The position numbers and the translations under genes were made by a program. Positions 26,720 to 37,208 of a DNA stretch of 64,000 nt are shown one piece after another; within the stretch, counting starts at the first letter, position 1, and each line of letters opens with the position of its first letter. The DNA lies in contig NZ_AUBV01000004.1 in the NCBI RefSeq assembly GCF_000429425.1, forward strand, positions 186,001 to 250,000, given 5' to 3'. This stretch comes from Algoriphagus mannitolivorans DSM 15301. GTDB lineage: Bacteria > Bacteroidota > Bacteroidia > Cytophagales > Cyclobacteriaceae. The notes beneath the pieces were generated by a model. That model was not told the origin of the DNA. It worked only from the letters and a program-made list of their open reading frames with translations, and did not search any database.

Positions 26720-29563
26720 TTACCCTTGATTTGACCGATCAAGTTCCATCCTCAGGAATTTCCCGGTATAGCTGCTTGGATGCTCCGCCACCTGCTCTGG
26801 GCTGCCCTGAACCAAAATTGACCCTCCCTTATTTCCACCTTCCGGACCCAAATCCACCACATAATCCGCCACTTTGATCACATCCAGATTATGCTCAATG
26901 ATCAGGACAGTATTTCCTTTTTCCACTAATTTCTGAAGCACCGTCATCAGCAGGTCAATGTCCTGAAAGTGTAGCCCCGTAGTCGGCTCATCCAGAATGT
27001 AGAAGGTCTTTCCGGTATCCTTTTTCGAAAGTTCAGTGGCCAACTTAACCCGCTGAGCTTCTCCACCGGACAGGGTGGTGGCATGCTGTCCGAGCGTGAT
27101 ATAGCCTAATCCCACATCGTTGAGCGTTTTGATTTTTCGAAGGATTTTGGGTTGATTCTCAAAAAACTCCACCGCCTGCTCCACGGTCATATCTAGGACA
27201 TCGGAGATGGATTTTCCTTTGAACCTGACTTCCAGGGTTTCCCGGTTGTACCGTTTGCCTTTGCATGTCTCACAAGGAATATGCACATCCGGAAGAAAGT
27301 CCATTTCGATCAGCTTCATTCCTGCACCTTCGCAATCTTCACATCGCCCGCCTTTGACATTGAAGGAAAATCTTCCGGGCTTATATCCCCGGATTTTAGC
27401 CTCTGGCAATTCGGTAAACAGCGTTCTGATATCAGAAAAAACTCCTGTGTACGTCGCCGGATTGGATCTTGGAGTCCTTCCGATCGGACTTTGATCCACT
27501 TCGATGACTTTGTCCAAATGCTCCAATCCCTCGATACTTTTGTAGGGCATCGGCTCTTTTTTGGAGTTGTAAAACTGTTGATTCAGAATTGGGAAAAGGG
27601 TCTCGTGGATCAGGGTACTTTTCCCACTTCCTGAGACTCCGGTGATCAGGATCAGTGTCCCCAATGGGATTTCCAAATCCACGTTCTTGAGATTATTGCC
27701 GGAGGCGCCTTTGAGAACAAGTTTTTTGCCTTTGCCTTCTCTTCTTTTTTCAGGAATCGGAAGTCCCAGTTTTCCGCTCAGGTATCTGGAAGTAATGGAG
27801 CCGTTGTTGAAAATCTCCTGAGGCGGACCTGCTGCTACCACATGTCCACCATGCCTACCGGCTCCGGGTCCCATATCCAGCACATAGTCCGATTCCAGCA
27901 TCATGTCCTTGTCATGCTCTACCACCAACACGGAGTTACCCAAATCTCTGAGGCTTTGGAGCGCCTTGATCAGTTTAACGTTGTCCCGCTGATGAAGCCC
28001 GATACTGGGTTCGTCCAGGATATACAACACTCCTACCAGTTGAGTCCCGATCTGGGTGGCCAGACGAATTCGCTGAGCCTCTCCTCCGGAAAGCGTCCTA
28101 AGGGGCCTGTTCAGAGACAGGTAGTCCAAGCCAATGTCGAGCAGAAACCCAATCCGTTTTCGGATTTCTTTAAGAACTTCTGCCGCAATCATATTTTGCT
28201 TATCGCTCATACGCTCTTCCAAGCCTTCAAACCAATCCCCAAGTCCGCGAATATCCAGCATCGCCAGCTCGCCGATATGCTTTTCATCGATCTTGAAATG
28301 AAGTGCTTCTTTTTTCAGACGATAGCCTTCACAATCGGGACAGGTTTTGGTGACTGTAAATTCAGAAACCCAATCTTGGATCTTCTCAGAACTCCCTTCC
28401 TGATATTTCTGAAGAAAATTTACAATCCCCTCGAAAGTCGTATGCCATTTCGTACCGGGGTATTTGACAGAATCCACGGCCACTTCCACTTTGTCTCCAA
28501 AGAGCAAAACCTCTACCACATGGCCCGGAAGGTCTTTGATCGGAGTACTCATGCTGCATTTATAGTGCTTGAGGATGGCCTCCACTTTCTTGAAGATCCA
28601 TATATCCCGGTATTCACCCAAGGGAGCAATTCCTCCTCGGGTGATGCTCAGACTCGGATCGGGAATGATACTTTCCCGGGTAATTTCCTCAGTTATTCCA
28701 AGACCGTTACAGGTAGGACAGGCACCATAAGGGGAGTTAAAAGAGAAAGAATTTGGGGCGGGCTCATCATAGGACAAACCAGTCTCCGGGTCCATCAAAT
28801 ACTTGGAAAAATGATGAATGTCTCCGTTTTCCTCCCGGATCATTATCACTCCTTTACCGTGTTGTAAACCAGCTTTCAGTGATTGGGTGATACGAAACCG
28901 GTCTGATTCGTCTGCCACTATCCGGTCTATTACAATCTCGATGTCGTGGATTTTGTACCGGTCCAGCTGCATCTTTGGGACAATATCCATGACTACATTG
29001 TCCACACGAACCTTAGAAAACCCCATTTTTCGGATTTGCTCAAACAGCTCCCGATAATGTCCCTTACGCCCTTTGACCACAGGGGCAAGGATGTAGAGTT
29101 TTTTTCCCAGAAACTTTGAAAAAAGCTGCTCAATGATTTGATCCTCCGTCTGGCGGATCATTTTCTTGCCCGTCAGATAGGAGTAAGCTTCACCGGCTCT
29201 GGCGTATAGAAGACGCATAAAATCATAAATCTCCGTCACCGTTCCCACAGTGGAGCGGGGATTTTTGGAAGTAGTCTTTTGCTCTATGGCGATCACCGGA
29301 GAAAGTCCATTGATCTTGTCCACGTCCGGACGTTCCATTCCCCCTAAAAATGACCTTGCATAGGCAGAAAAGCTTTCCATGTACCTCCTTTGACCTTCGG
29401 CGTAGATGGTGTCAAAGGCCAAGGAGCTTTTTCCGCTTCCCGACAGCCCCGTTATTACCACGAGTTTGTTGCGAGGAATGCTCAGGTCAAGGTTCTTCAG
29501 ATTATGCTCTCGGGCGCCGAAAATTTCTATATATTCTTCCTGTGAAGCAGGGGATTGACTCAT
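26720..29563 (-). CDS. uvrA: excinuclease ABC subunit A (UvrA)
   Basis: UvrA recognises DNA damage together with UvrB in nucleotide excision repair. The 947-residue protein has two ABC ATPase modules: Walker A GLSGSGKS (~38-45) and GVSGSGKS (~640-647), each with an LSGGEAQR signature. Zinc-binding CxxC pairs appear in CPTCNGLG and CPDCEGYR of the first module and CEDCEGAG and CETCKGKR of the second. Length and motif order are standard. It is separated by 71 nt from the kinase gene downstream and appears to be transcribed on its own. Confidence 0.98.
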   Translation of the reverse strand: MSQSPASQEEYIEIFGAREHNLKNLDLSIPRNKLVVITGLSGSGKSSLAFDTIYAEGQRRYMESFSAYARSFLGGMERPDVDKINGLSPVIAIEQKTTSKNPRSTVGTVTEIYDFMRLLYARAGEAYSYLTGKKMIRQTEDQIIEQLFSKFLGKKLYILAPVVKGRKGHYRELFEQIRKMGFSKVRVDNVVMDIVPKMQLDRYKIHDIEIVIDRIVADESDRFRITQSLKAGLQHGKGVIMIREENGDIHHFSKYLMDPETGLSYDEPAPNSFSFNSPYGACPTCNGLGITEEITRESIIPDPSLSITRGGIAPLGEYRDIWIFKKVEAILKHYKCSMSTPIKDLPGHVVEVLLFGDKVEVAVDSVKYPGTKWHTTFEGIVNFLQKYQEGSSEKIQDWVSEFTVTKTCPDCEGYRLKKEALHFKIDEKHIGELAMLDIRGLGDWFEGLEERMSDKQNMIAAEVLKEIRKRIGFLLDIGLDYLSLNRPLRTLSGGEAQRIRLATQIGTQLVGVLYILDEPSIGLHQRDNVKLIKALQSLRDLGNSVLVVEHDKDMMLESDYVLDMGPGAGRHGGHVVAAGPPQEIFNNGSITSRYLSGKLGLPIPEKRREGKGKKLVLKGASGNNLKNVDLEIPLGTLILITGVSGSGKSTLIHETLFPILNQQFYNSKKEPMPYKSIEGLEHLDKVIEVDQSPIGRTPRSNPATYTGVFSDIRTLFTELPEAKIRGYKPGRFSFNVKGGRCEDCEGAGMKLIEMDFLPDVHIPCETCKGKRYNRETLEVRFKGKSISDVLDMTVEQAVEFFENQPKILRKIKTLNDVGLGYITLGQHATTLSGGEAQRVKLATELSKKDTGKTFYILDEPTTGLHFQDIDLLMTVLQKLVEKGNTVLIIEHNLDVIKVADYVVDLGPEGGNKGGSILVQGSPEQVAEHPSSYTGKFLRMELDRSNQG

Positions 29564-29917
29564 TTGAGGAGGGGAATTATTAAACTGCGAAAGTACGAAT
29601 TTCGATTGAGTAGACCTTAAGGTAACTGATACTAGGCAATCTGAGTTTACTTATTCGGCTTATCATTTTTTATTTTCCTGAAATCTCCCGAAACCACAGA
29701 ATTCCTATCGACCGATAAATCGTGGAAAAATCAAATGAAAAATTGCAAAAATTAAATTTTTATTAGTTTTCGTTTTCCAAAAACTCATTTTTACGTTATT
29801 TTTTTTTGAAAGGATATTAAGTAATTTAGAAAAGGTAGGAATCCAATTTGCTTCTTTCCAGGGTGCCTTTTCCGCTTTTAGTATTTCTCATAGTCCCGCT
29901 TTTAACCAATTTTCATT
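29564..29917. other. 354-bp divergent intergenic region
   Basis: No ORF of note is seen. It is AT-rich with long T and A runs (29750-29815) and must carry promoters for uvrA and for the carotenoid oxygenase-cyclase operon. TAATTTAG near 29821 is a 7-of-8 match to a -7 box, but a well-spaced -33 element is not clear. Confidence 0.45.
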
Positions 29918-32116
29918 ATGAAGTACAAACTTCCAAGAGCACTGATGAGGACCAAAAGGGAGGAGTTTACCGACCTTTCTCTTCAAGTCCTAGGTGGCCA
30001 AATCCCTAATGACATACGGGGTTACGCCTATTTTATGGTTCCTGCGGGAGATTGCGAGGACGGAGAATTTTCAAAAGCCAACGAACCTATTTTAGGAGGA
30101 GACGGCATGATTCTCAAGCTGGATTTAAATCAGGAAGATGCCGCAAAGCTCAGTTTTAAATTTTCTGTCAGCGAAAGTTTTTTGGCAGACGAGGCTACTT
30201 TCAGTCCATTTACCCTTGACAAAGAAGGCCGAAAAGAAAAAAATCCATTTCATAAATACCGATTCAGTGATTTTGGACTGGGAAGATTAAGCTTCAAAAT
30301 CGGCATGAGAAACCGGCTCAATACGGCAATCACTCCGATAAAATTCTCAGAAGATCCTACCGAAAGAATCGTCGTCTGTGCAGACGATGGCAGGCCTTAT
30401 CTATGCGATCCCAAAACTCTCAAAACTTATAGCCCCATTGGGACTTTGGATGAGTGGGAGGCTTTGATGGGTTCCGAAAAGAAGTTCTTGGGTTTTTCCT
30501 ATGGAATCAAGCCTTTCCCTCTCATAATGGCTACGGCTCACCCGGTTTTTGATCCCAAAACCAATGAATTTATTGGTGTAAACTATGGGCGGGTATTTGC
30601 AGACACCATTCGGAATTTGGGGGTCATCAATTCTAAAATTGAATCCATCAGGGACTTGTTGGGAGTCCTTTTGGTAGAATTACCCAAAGCAATTCTGCTG
30701 ATTTTGTTCGGGGTTTTCTTTTTGATTCAGGACCTTTTCAACGGGCTATGGGCAGGAAGAAACACCAAGAGGTTTACCCATGTATTTTCATGGGATGGAA
30801 AAGGGAAACTGAAGAAAGCCAATCTGGTGCTTCCAAACGGAAAAAATCTGGTAATCAAGCAAACCCTACATCAGATTGCTTTGACCGAAAATCACATCAT
30901 TTTATTGGACGCCTCTTTTAAGTTTACACCGGATCAGATCATCAATTCACTTCGTCCATACCGTAAAACCGACAACTTCCTATCTGAATTTTTTGAAAGG
31001 GTGTTAAGATGGCTCATGACCTCTCCCATGGAGCCCAATGCAATGTTCTATTTTGTGAAAAGGAAGGATTTTGAGCAAGCCCTGAGATCCCCAGTCCATG
31101 GGGATCAGCTGCCCAATGTCCAAGTCAACAGTACCGAGCTACCCTTTGAAACCTTGCATTTTCTGACCGATTACCGGGAGGAAGGAGGCAAAATCACCAT
31201 GCACCTAGCCCATAACAATGCCGCCTGCCTCGCGGAATGGTTGCGCCCTTACGATTATCAATACACCGGCAAGAAATATACCTTCTGGGAAAAGCTGTTT
31301 GGCTTGGGCAAAACCAAAATCCAAACCGACCTACTGGGTATGATTGCGGTGGGACAAATGGATGTCAGTCGCATCGAAAAAGTCGAAATAGACCCGGAGA
31401 CCTACAGCCCACTTCGTTCCTTCAACCTCATGAGCTTCGGAGATCCTCTGGGAGAAAATGGCACACGAGAGAAATCCCCCAATACTTTTAATTTAAGTTT
31501 CTATGCCTATCTGGACCAAACTCCAGTGGATCAGCTTCCGGAAAAGATAGCGTACATCTTCTGGATGTGCAGTGGTCTATTCCCAGAGGCCTTGACGGAA
31601 TTTATTCACCGGATGTATGCGAAATATGAGCATCGAGTAATATCGCTTCAGCTTTTCGATCATATCACCCAAACCGGCAAGCCCTCCAACCTGATCCGGG
31701 TCAATTGCCAGACTATGGAAATCGAAGACAGCTTTATCTTCCCGCCAAATCAGGTGGGCATGTCTCCCCAGTTCATTCCCAAGAGCGGAAAGCCTAAAGA
31801 TCAGAAAAATGGATACATTGTCTGTACAGTTTATACTTATATCGAGAATGTTACACCCGGTGATATAGATTGCGAGTTCTGGATATTCGATGGGGGGAAT
31901 TTGACCCAGGGGCCTATCTGTAGGCTGGGGCATCCTGATGCCATCTTTGGCATGACGCTCCACACTGCCTATACTCCCACAGCAGAGCCTGTCCCCACAA
32001 AAGGATATCAAGTAGATGTCGTCGAAGAATTGAATAAGAGGATTAGAAGCAAAAAAGATAAAACGCTACATGCTCTATTTGACGAACATGTATTCCCATA
32101 TTTCAAAAAAGCTTAA
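29918..32116 (+). CDS. carotenoid oxygenase-family protein with hydrophobic insertion
   Basis: This 732-residue protein matches the carotenoid cleavage dioxygenase (RPE65/CCD) fold, whose iron is held by four histidines. Candidate ligands are H208 (ATAHPVFDP), H318 (LHQIALTEN), a His in MHLAHNNAA (~residue 430) and H682 (MTLHTAYTP). EPILGGDGMILKLDLNQ near residue 50 matches the N-terminal blade. It is ~200 residues longer than usual and has a strongly hydrophobic stretch at ~246-272 (LLGVLLVELPKAILLILFGVFF), which could insert in the membrane to reach carotenoids. The stop is 5 nt before the cyclase gene. Product and substrate are unknown; a role in making an apocarotenoid is inference. Confidence 0.82.
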   Translation: MKYKLPRALMRTKREEFTDLSLQVLGGQIPNDIRGYAYFMVPAGDCEDGEFSKANEPILGGDGMILKLDLNQEDAAKLSFKFSVSESFLADEATFSPFTLDKEGRKEKNPFHKYRFSDFGLGRLSFKIGMRNRLNTAITPIKFSEDPTERIVVCADDGRPYLCDPKTLKTYSPIGTLDEWEALMGSEKKFLGFSYGIKPFPLIMATAHPVFDPKTNEFIGVNYGRVFADTIRNLGVINSKIESIRDLLGVLLVELPKAILLILFGVFFLIQDLFNGLWAGRNTKRFTHVFSWDGKGKLKKANLVLPNGKNLVIKQTLHQIALTENHIILLDASFKFTPDQIINSLRPYRKTDNFLSEFFERVLRWLMTSPMEPNAMFYFVKRKDFEQALRSPVHGDQLPNVQVNSTELPFETLHFLTDYREEGGKITMHLAHNNAACLAEWLRPYDYQYTGKKYTFWEKLFGLGKTKIQTDLLGMIAVGQMDVSRIEKVEIDPETYSPLRSFNLMSFGDPLGENGTREKSPNTFNLSFYAYLDQTPVDQLPEKIAYIFWMCSGLFPEALTEFIHRMYAKYEHRVISLQLFDHITQTGKPSNLIRVNCQTMEIEDSFIFPPNQVGMSPQFIPKSGKPKDQKNGYIVCTVYTYIENVTPGDIDCEFWIFDGGNLTQGPICRLGHPDAIFGMTLHTAYTPTAEPVPTKGYQVDVVEELNKRIRSKKDKTLHALFDEHVFPYFKKA

Positions 32117-32121
32117 CACAA

Positions 32122-35100
32122 ATGGAATTATTACCTGGATACTTATTAGATGAGCTCATCTTCGAGGATGAGCAATTTATCCTATGCCGGGTAAACTCTA
32201 AAAAACAGGATCAAAAGTTCTTGGCCAAAAAGCTGAAAAACCAACAGCCTAGCACTAAGGAACTTGCCAATTTTCACCATGAAGTCCGCATTCTGAAAGA
32301 GTTTGAGATGGAGGGTATTCCCAAGGTGCTTTCTCACCAGGAAAAGGACGGAAATTTCACCATCTTCAGTGAGGATTTTGACGGGACTACGCTGGCCAAA
32401 TGGCTGCAAGCCAATTCCCCTACTATTCCCCAGTTTCTCTCCATCGCCACTCAGCTTTGTAAAATCTTAAGCAAGCTCCATAGAAAAGGACTGATTCACA
32501 AAAGCATCAATCCCTACACGGTTTTGATCTCCAAAGATGGGAAAGAAGTTAAACTGGTGGACTTTACTGCCTCCAGTAATGTCAAAAACGAAATCCCTCA
32601 ATCCCAGCCTTTGGTAGGATCCAAGCATATCCTTCCTTTCCAATCCCCGGAGCAAAGCGGAAGAACCAACCAAGCAATCGATCATCGCTCTGACTTTTAC
32701 TCCTTGGGTGTAGTCTTGTATTTGATGGCAGCAAGAAGGCTACCTTTCGAATTTGAAGACCTTCTGGAACTCACGCACGCACAAATCGCCAGGATCCCAG
32801 AAAGCCCCTCTCTGTTTAATCCCACTTTTCCTGAAACCTTGGGAGAAATCATTCTCAAACTTTTATCCAAAACAGGAGATGACCGATACCAAGGAGCTGA
32901 AGGAATCATGCATGATTTGGAAATCTCCAAAACCCACTTTCTTACCAAAGGCTTTATCCCGGATTTCGAGTTGGGGAAAATGGACTACCATTTTAACCTC
33001 AAAATGCCGGATAGGATCTATGGAAGAAAGGCAGAATTGGAGGTCTTGGACAATTGCACCAATAGGCTTTTTGATGGTCTTCAGACCAATTTGTTTATCA
33101 GTGGGGAATCTGGTGTGGGGAAGACAAAAATGGTCTCTTACCTGAAGAAAAACCTCATCAGCAAAAAGGGATTATTTGTCGAAGGAAAGTTTGATCAATT
33201 CAACCAAAATGTCCCTTATAGCGCAGTCATTGAATGCTTTGAGGACCTTCTGGACCAAATTTTAAAATCCAAACCAGAAGACCTTCATCATCTCATCAAC
33301 CTTTTCAGGCTGGAGCTCGGCCAAAACTCAGCAGTGCTTACCACCTTAATTCCTAAAGCCAAACTGATTTTTGGAGATAATCAGGCTTTGGCACCCTTGG
33401 CCGGAAGAGAATCCGAAAACCGATTCCGCTTGACCATTCGGCAGTTTTTATACCTCTTCTCCAAGCACGTGAAGCCTTTGGGCATATTTCTGGATGACTT
33501 TCAATGGGCCGATGCCGGCAGCTTGGCCTTGGCAAAATGGCTTCAGGAAAATTCTTTGGGAGGCCAGACTCTTTTTGTCTGTGCCTACAGGTCCGAGCCT
33601 CGATATTGGAATTCTTACTTTGAAAAATGGATTGCAGAAGTAAGCGAAAGCCAGGACAACAAAGTCATGCTCACCATTCCCCCGATGCAAAAAAGGGACT
33701 TCGTGGAGCTTCTGTCCGAAACCCTGCTAAGGGAGAAAGAAGAAGTGGAAAATCTTGCGGAAAGGATGTTTCACAAAACCAATGGAAATCCCTTTTTCAT
33801 CTCTGAAATCCTCCGACAGCTATCTACCGAAAACATCGTCCGTCTCGAACTGAGTGAAGAAAAAGTCCGCTGGGTATGGGACGAAGACCGACTCAATTCT
33901 TTAAAAATTACGGATAATGTGGTGGATTTGGTCATTTCCCGTACGGAGTCCCTTTCCCCCAATTGTCTGGACATTCTATGTGCAGCATCCTGTATCAACA
34001 AAACCTTCGATTTTCATACACTTCAGACACTTTTCCCGGAAAAGGACCGGGATACCCTTGCCCGAGGAATTGTGGAAGCATTGGAGTCTGAGCTTATTTT
34101 TCCAATCAATGAAAACCACAGGTTCATCATTTTGTCGGGTATTTCACTGAATGCCTCTTTCTGCTTTGCTCACGATCGAATCCAGCAGGCTCTTTATTCT
34201 ATTCAGCCCAAAACTGCCACACAGAAGATCCATTATACCCTTGCACGCTTAGGCGAAGACCAAGCCTTTCAACCTTCGGAGATTTTGGAAGTCGCTTCCC
34301 ACTATTTGATGGCAGAAGATCTGATTTTCAAGGAAAATGAAAAGCTGTCCGTGGCAGAGACCCTTATCCAGGCCGGAATCATCGCCAAAGAAAACAATGC
34401 CCCTGCCGCCCCATTTCTCAACTTGGCCATCAAGCTGTTGCCTGAGAATTGTTGGAAGACCTTGCCGGAGGAAACCTTCCGTGCTTATTTTAATTTGGCC
34501 CAAAGTGAATTCATTCATGGAAACCCTCCAAGGGCTCTTTCTCTCTTGGATTTTATTGAGGAAAAATCCAAAAATCTTAAGCATCAGATTTCTGCGATTT
34601 GTGAGAAAATCGGGATTTTGGTCTATACCCTGAAATTTGAAGAAGCCGCTCAGGAATGTGTAAAAGGGTTTAAAAACCTAAACTATCAGCTCCCCGATCC
34701 GAGTCAAGACTCCATAGGAAAAGGACTGGGAGAGGTGCTTGGCCTTTTGGGCGACCAAAATCCACATGACCTCATCCGACTAGACACCATTCAGGATGAG
34801 CAAACCTTCTTGATCAATAAGGTTCTCTATAGTCAACTTCCCTGTGCCTTCCTTTCCGGAAATGGGCAGCTGTGGATGGTGACAGTTTTGGAAATGACTA
34901 AAATCCTGCTCACTAAGGGACTCTCCATCCAAGGTGCCCTGGGTCTGTGCAGCTTTGGAATGATCATGGGCGCAGTGATCGGAGATAAAATGAAAGCCTT
35001 AAGGATCGGTGAGGCCTCCATCAAGATCTCTGAAAAACTAAACGACCCCTCCTTGGATCCTCAGCTCAAATTTGTCACTTCTTACTTTTTGGCACCTTGG

Positions 35101-37203
35101 GTAAAAAACAAGGATTATTTTGATCCATTACTCGATGAAGCCATTGGAGACGGACTCAAATTTGGAGATTTGGGATATACTGGGTTTTCTATCCAGGTGA
35201 AATACGGTCTGATGATTTACCATGGGAACCCTTTGAGTCAACTGATCTCAACAGCCCGAAATTATCACTCTATTCTCCAGACAATCCGACAGGGAGATGC
35301 TTCGCTTTTGCACAGCCTGATTAATGAATTAGCCAAAAAACAGCAGGAAGAAAACCCGGAAAACAACATTATCCTTGAGAAAACCATAGCTGAATGGATC
35401 GGGGAAATGATGGGAAATAAGTTGTATAACGTCTTGGGTATCTTTTTGAATTTCCATTGCTCATTGGCTAATCTGCATGGAAACCACACTGAAGTGTTGG
35501 GACATTATGCTCTTCTTTCCCAATTGGAGGAAGCCTATTTCTCCAATTTGATGGTTCCGGCTATCAAACTTCAATACTTCATCAGCAAAGCTTTGCTTTA
35601 CCTCAATGACGGAGGAGAAAACCCGGAAAAGGAGCTCAAGGAACTTCTCGATTGGACTCATTCCCAAAATCAGGCTGACAACGATTTTTTCCAAGGGGCG
35701 ATTTCCTTGATGAACGCCTACCTGACCTGGATCTCCAAAGGGCCCAAGGTGGCAATTCTTGAATTTGAAGAAGCCTTGTCCATTGCCAAGAAAACCGGGA
35801 ACTTCAGGAATATGGGATTGATCCAGGAGTCCTTGTTCCAGATTTACCTTTCCTTCAATAACCTGGACAAGGCGAAATCTTACTTTGGCGAGGCCCTGCA
35901 TGCTTACAATAAATATGGATCCATCCAAAAGGTCCACTGCCTGAGACAAAATTACCCTCAATTTGCCTTTGAAACCCAAAAGGAAGGCTTCAAAACAGGG
36001 GATTCTCAAATTTCAGGGGAAACAGATCTGGATTACCTCAGCGTGATCAAGAGTATTCAAGTGCTTAGCGCCGAAACAGATATTGACACACTCCTTACCA
36101 GTCTTCTTCAAATTTGTCAGGAAAATGCCGGCGCAGAGCGTGGAAGATACTTCAAAGTCCAAAATGGGAATTCATTCATTCAGGCCCAGATAGGGAATTG
36201 GTCTGACATCAGCTCGGGAGAATACCCAGATGGGCTGATCAACTTTGTCTTGCATAGTCAGGAATCGGTAGTCCTCCATGATGCCAGCTCGGACGAGCGA
36301 TTTGGACAGGATTTTTATTTCCAAAAGCACCCTATCAAAAGTGTCATTTGTGTGCCTATCCGCTTCAAGCAAAAATTGAAAGGCTTGGTGTATTTGGAAA
36401 ATAATCTGGCTTTTGGGGCTTTTGGGGAAAATATTGCAGAAATCTTAAGACTGCTTTCTACCCAGATGGGAATCAGTATTGAGAATGCAGAACTCTATAC
36501 TTCTTTGGAAGAAACCAACAAAAACCTGGAGCTGAAAGTCAAGGAAAGAACCAGGGAGCTGAGTCGGCTTTATTCCGAAAATGAAATGCTTCTGCTCAAC
36601 ATGCTGCCTCTAAGCATTGCGCAGAGGTTGAAAGCCGGAGAAACCTTTATTTCAGACCATTTTGACAATGTCAGCGTCTTGTTTGTGGACATTGTCAACT
36701 TCACGACCATCAGCGAAAACCTTTCCCCGAAGAAATTGGTCCACGAGCTGCATTCCTATTTCCAGACCTTTGACCAAATCCTCGAAAAGTACGGGCTGGA
36801 AAAGATCAAAACCATTGGAGATGCATATCTGGCTGTTGCTGGCCTACCTAATCCAGATCCGGAGCATGCCATCAAATGCATCCAAGCCGCCGCTGAAATG
36901 CTCTCCTACATTCGGAAGAGCCGTTCAAATGGAGGACTATTTGAAGCTAGAGTAGGAATCAGCAGTGGCCCACTGGTTGCCGGAGTCGTAGGAGAGAAGA
37001 AATTCGCTTATGACATCTGGGGAGATACGGTAAATATCGCCGCCAGAATGGAACAGAATTCATTACCCGGACAGATCAATCTCAGTGGAGCCACTTATGA
37101 ACTGGTCAAAGATCAAATCCCCTGCAAATACAGAGGCAAACTTCCCGCTAAAAACAAAGGGGAAATCGACATGTATTTCGTGATTTTGAACCTAGAGGGT
37201 TAA
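32122..37203 (+). CDS. pseudokinase-AAA ATPase-helical repeat-GAF-adenylate cyclase fusion
   Basis: This 1693-residue cytoplasmic protein has five parts. (1) A protein-kinase fold at ~1-275, with HKSINPYT (126-133) in place of HRDxKPxN and D147-F-T in place of DFG, so it is probably catalytically impaired. (2) An AAA/STAND-like ATPase, Walker A G328-T335 and Walker B FLDDFQWAD (456-464). (3) A helical, TPR-like region at ~700-1290. (4) GAF at ~1320-1465 and a coiled coil at ~1475-1505. (5) A class III cyclase with metal Asp D1523 and D1567, substrate-selecting K1563 and D1631, and N1638 and R1642. The Lys/Asp pair indicates ATP, hence cAMP. It follows the carotenoid oxygenase by 5 nt. Confidence 0.9.
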   Translation: MELLPGYLLDELIFEDEQFILCRVNSKKQDQKFLAKKLKNQQPSTKELANFHHEVRILKEFEMEGIPKVLSHQEKDGNFTIFSEDFDGTTLAKWLQANSPTIPQFLSIATQLCKILSKLHRKGLIHKSINPYTVLISKDGKEVKLVDFTASSNVKNEIPQSQPLVGSKHILPFQSPEQSGRTNQAIDHRSDFYSLGVVLYLMAARRLPFEFEDLLELTHAQIARIPESPSLFNPTFPETLGEIILKLLSKTGDDRYQGAEGIMHDLEISKTHFLTKGFIPDFELGKMDYHFNLKMPDRIYGRKAELEVLDNCTNRLFDGLQTNLFISGESGVGKTKMVSYLKKNLISKKGLFVEGKFDQFNQNVPYSAVIECFEDLLDQILKSKPEDLHHLINLFRLELGQNSAVLTTLIPKAKLIFGDNQALAPLAGRESENRFRLTIRQFLYLFSKHVKPLGIFLDDFQWADAGSLALAKWLQENSLGGQTLFVCAYRSEPRYWNSYFEKWIAEVSESQDNKVMLTIPPMQKRDFVELLSETLLREKEEVENLAERMFHKTNGNPFFISEILRQLSTENIVRLELSEEKVRWVWDEDRLNSLKITDNVVDLVISRTESLSPNCLDILCAASCINKTFDFHTLQTLFPEKDRDTLARGIVEALESELIFPINENHRFIILSGISLNASFCFAHDRIQQALYSIQPKTATQKIHYTLARLGEDQAFQPSEILEVASHYLMAEDLIFKENEKLSVAETLIQAGIIAKENNAPAAPFLNLAIKLLPENCWKTLPEETFRAYFNLAQSEFIHGNPPRALSLLDFIEEKSKNLKHQISAICEKIGILVYTLKFEEAAQECVKGFKNLNYQLPDPSQDSIGKGLGEVLGLLGDQNPHDLIRLDTIQDEQTFLINKVLYSQLPCAFLSGNGQLWMVTVLEMTKILLTKGLSIQGALGLCSFGMIMGAVIGDKMKALRIGEASIKISEKLNDPSLDPQLKFVTSYFLAPWVKNKDYFDPLLDEAIGDGLKFGDLGYTGFSIQVKYGLMIYHGNPLSQLISTARNYHSILQTIRQGDASLLHSLINELAKKQQEENPENNIILEKTIAEWIGEMMGNKLYNVLGIFLNFHCSLANLHGNHTEVLGHYALLSQLEEAYFSNLMVPAIKLQYFISKALLYLNDGGENPEKELKELLDWTHSQNQADNDFFQGAISLMNAYLTWISKGPKVAILEFEEALSIAKKTGNFRNMGLIQESLFQIYLSFNNLDKAKSYFGEALHAYNKYGSIQKVHCLRQNYPQFAFETQKEGFKTGDSQISGETDLDYLSVIKSIQVLSAETDIDTLLTSLLQICQENAGAERGRYFKVQNGNSFIQAQIGNWSDISSGEYPDGLINFVLHSQESVVLHDASSDERFGQDFYFQKHPIKSVICVPIRFKQKLKGLVYLENNLAFGAFGENIAEILRLLSTQMGISIENAELYTSLEETNKNLELKVKERTRELSRLYSENEMLLLNMLPLSIAQRLKAGETFISDHFDNVSVLFVDIVNFTTISENLSPKKLVHELHSYFQTFDQILEKYGLEKIKTIGDAYLAVAGLPNPDPEHAIKCIQAAAEMLSYIRKSRSNGGLFEARVGISSGPLVAGVVGEKKFAYDIWGDTVNIAARMEQNSLPGQINLSGATYELVKDQIPCKYRGKLPAKNKGEIDMYFVILNLEG

Positions 37204-37208
37204 GTCTT

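Noticed and set aside
27842-28867. Long antisense frame within uvrA (341 codons)
   Set aside because: It is produced by the codon usage of the well-supported uvrA gene; no signal or domain is seen.
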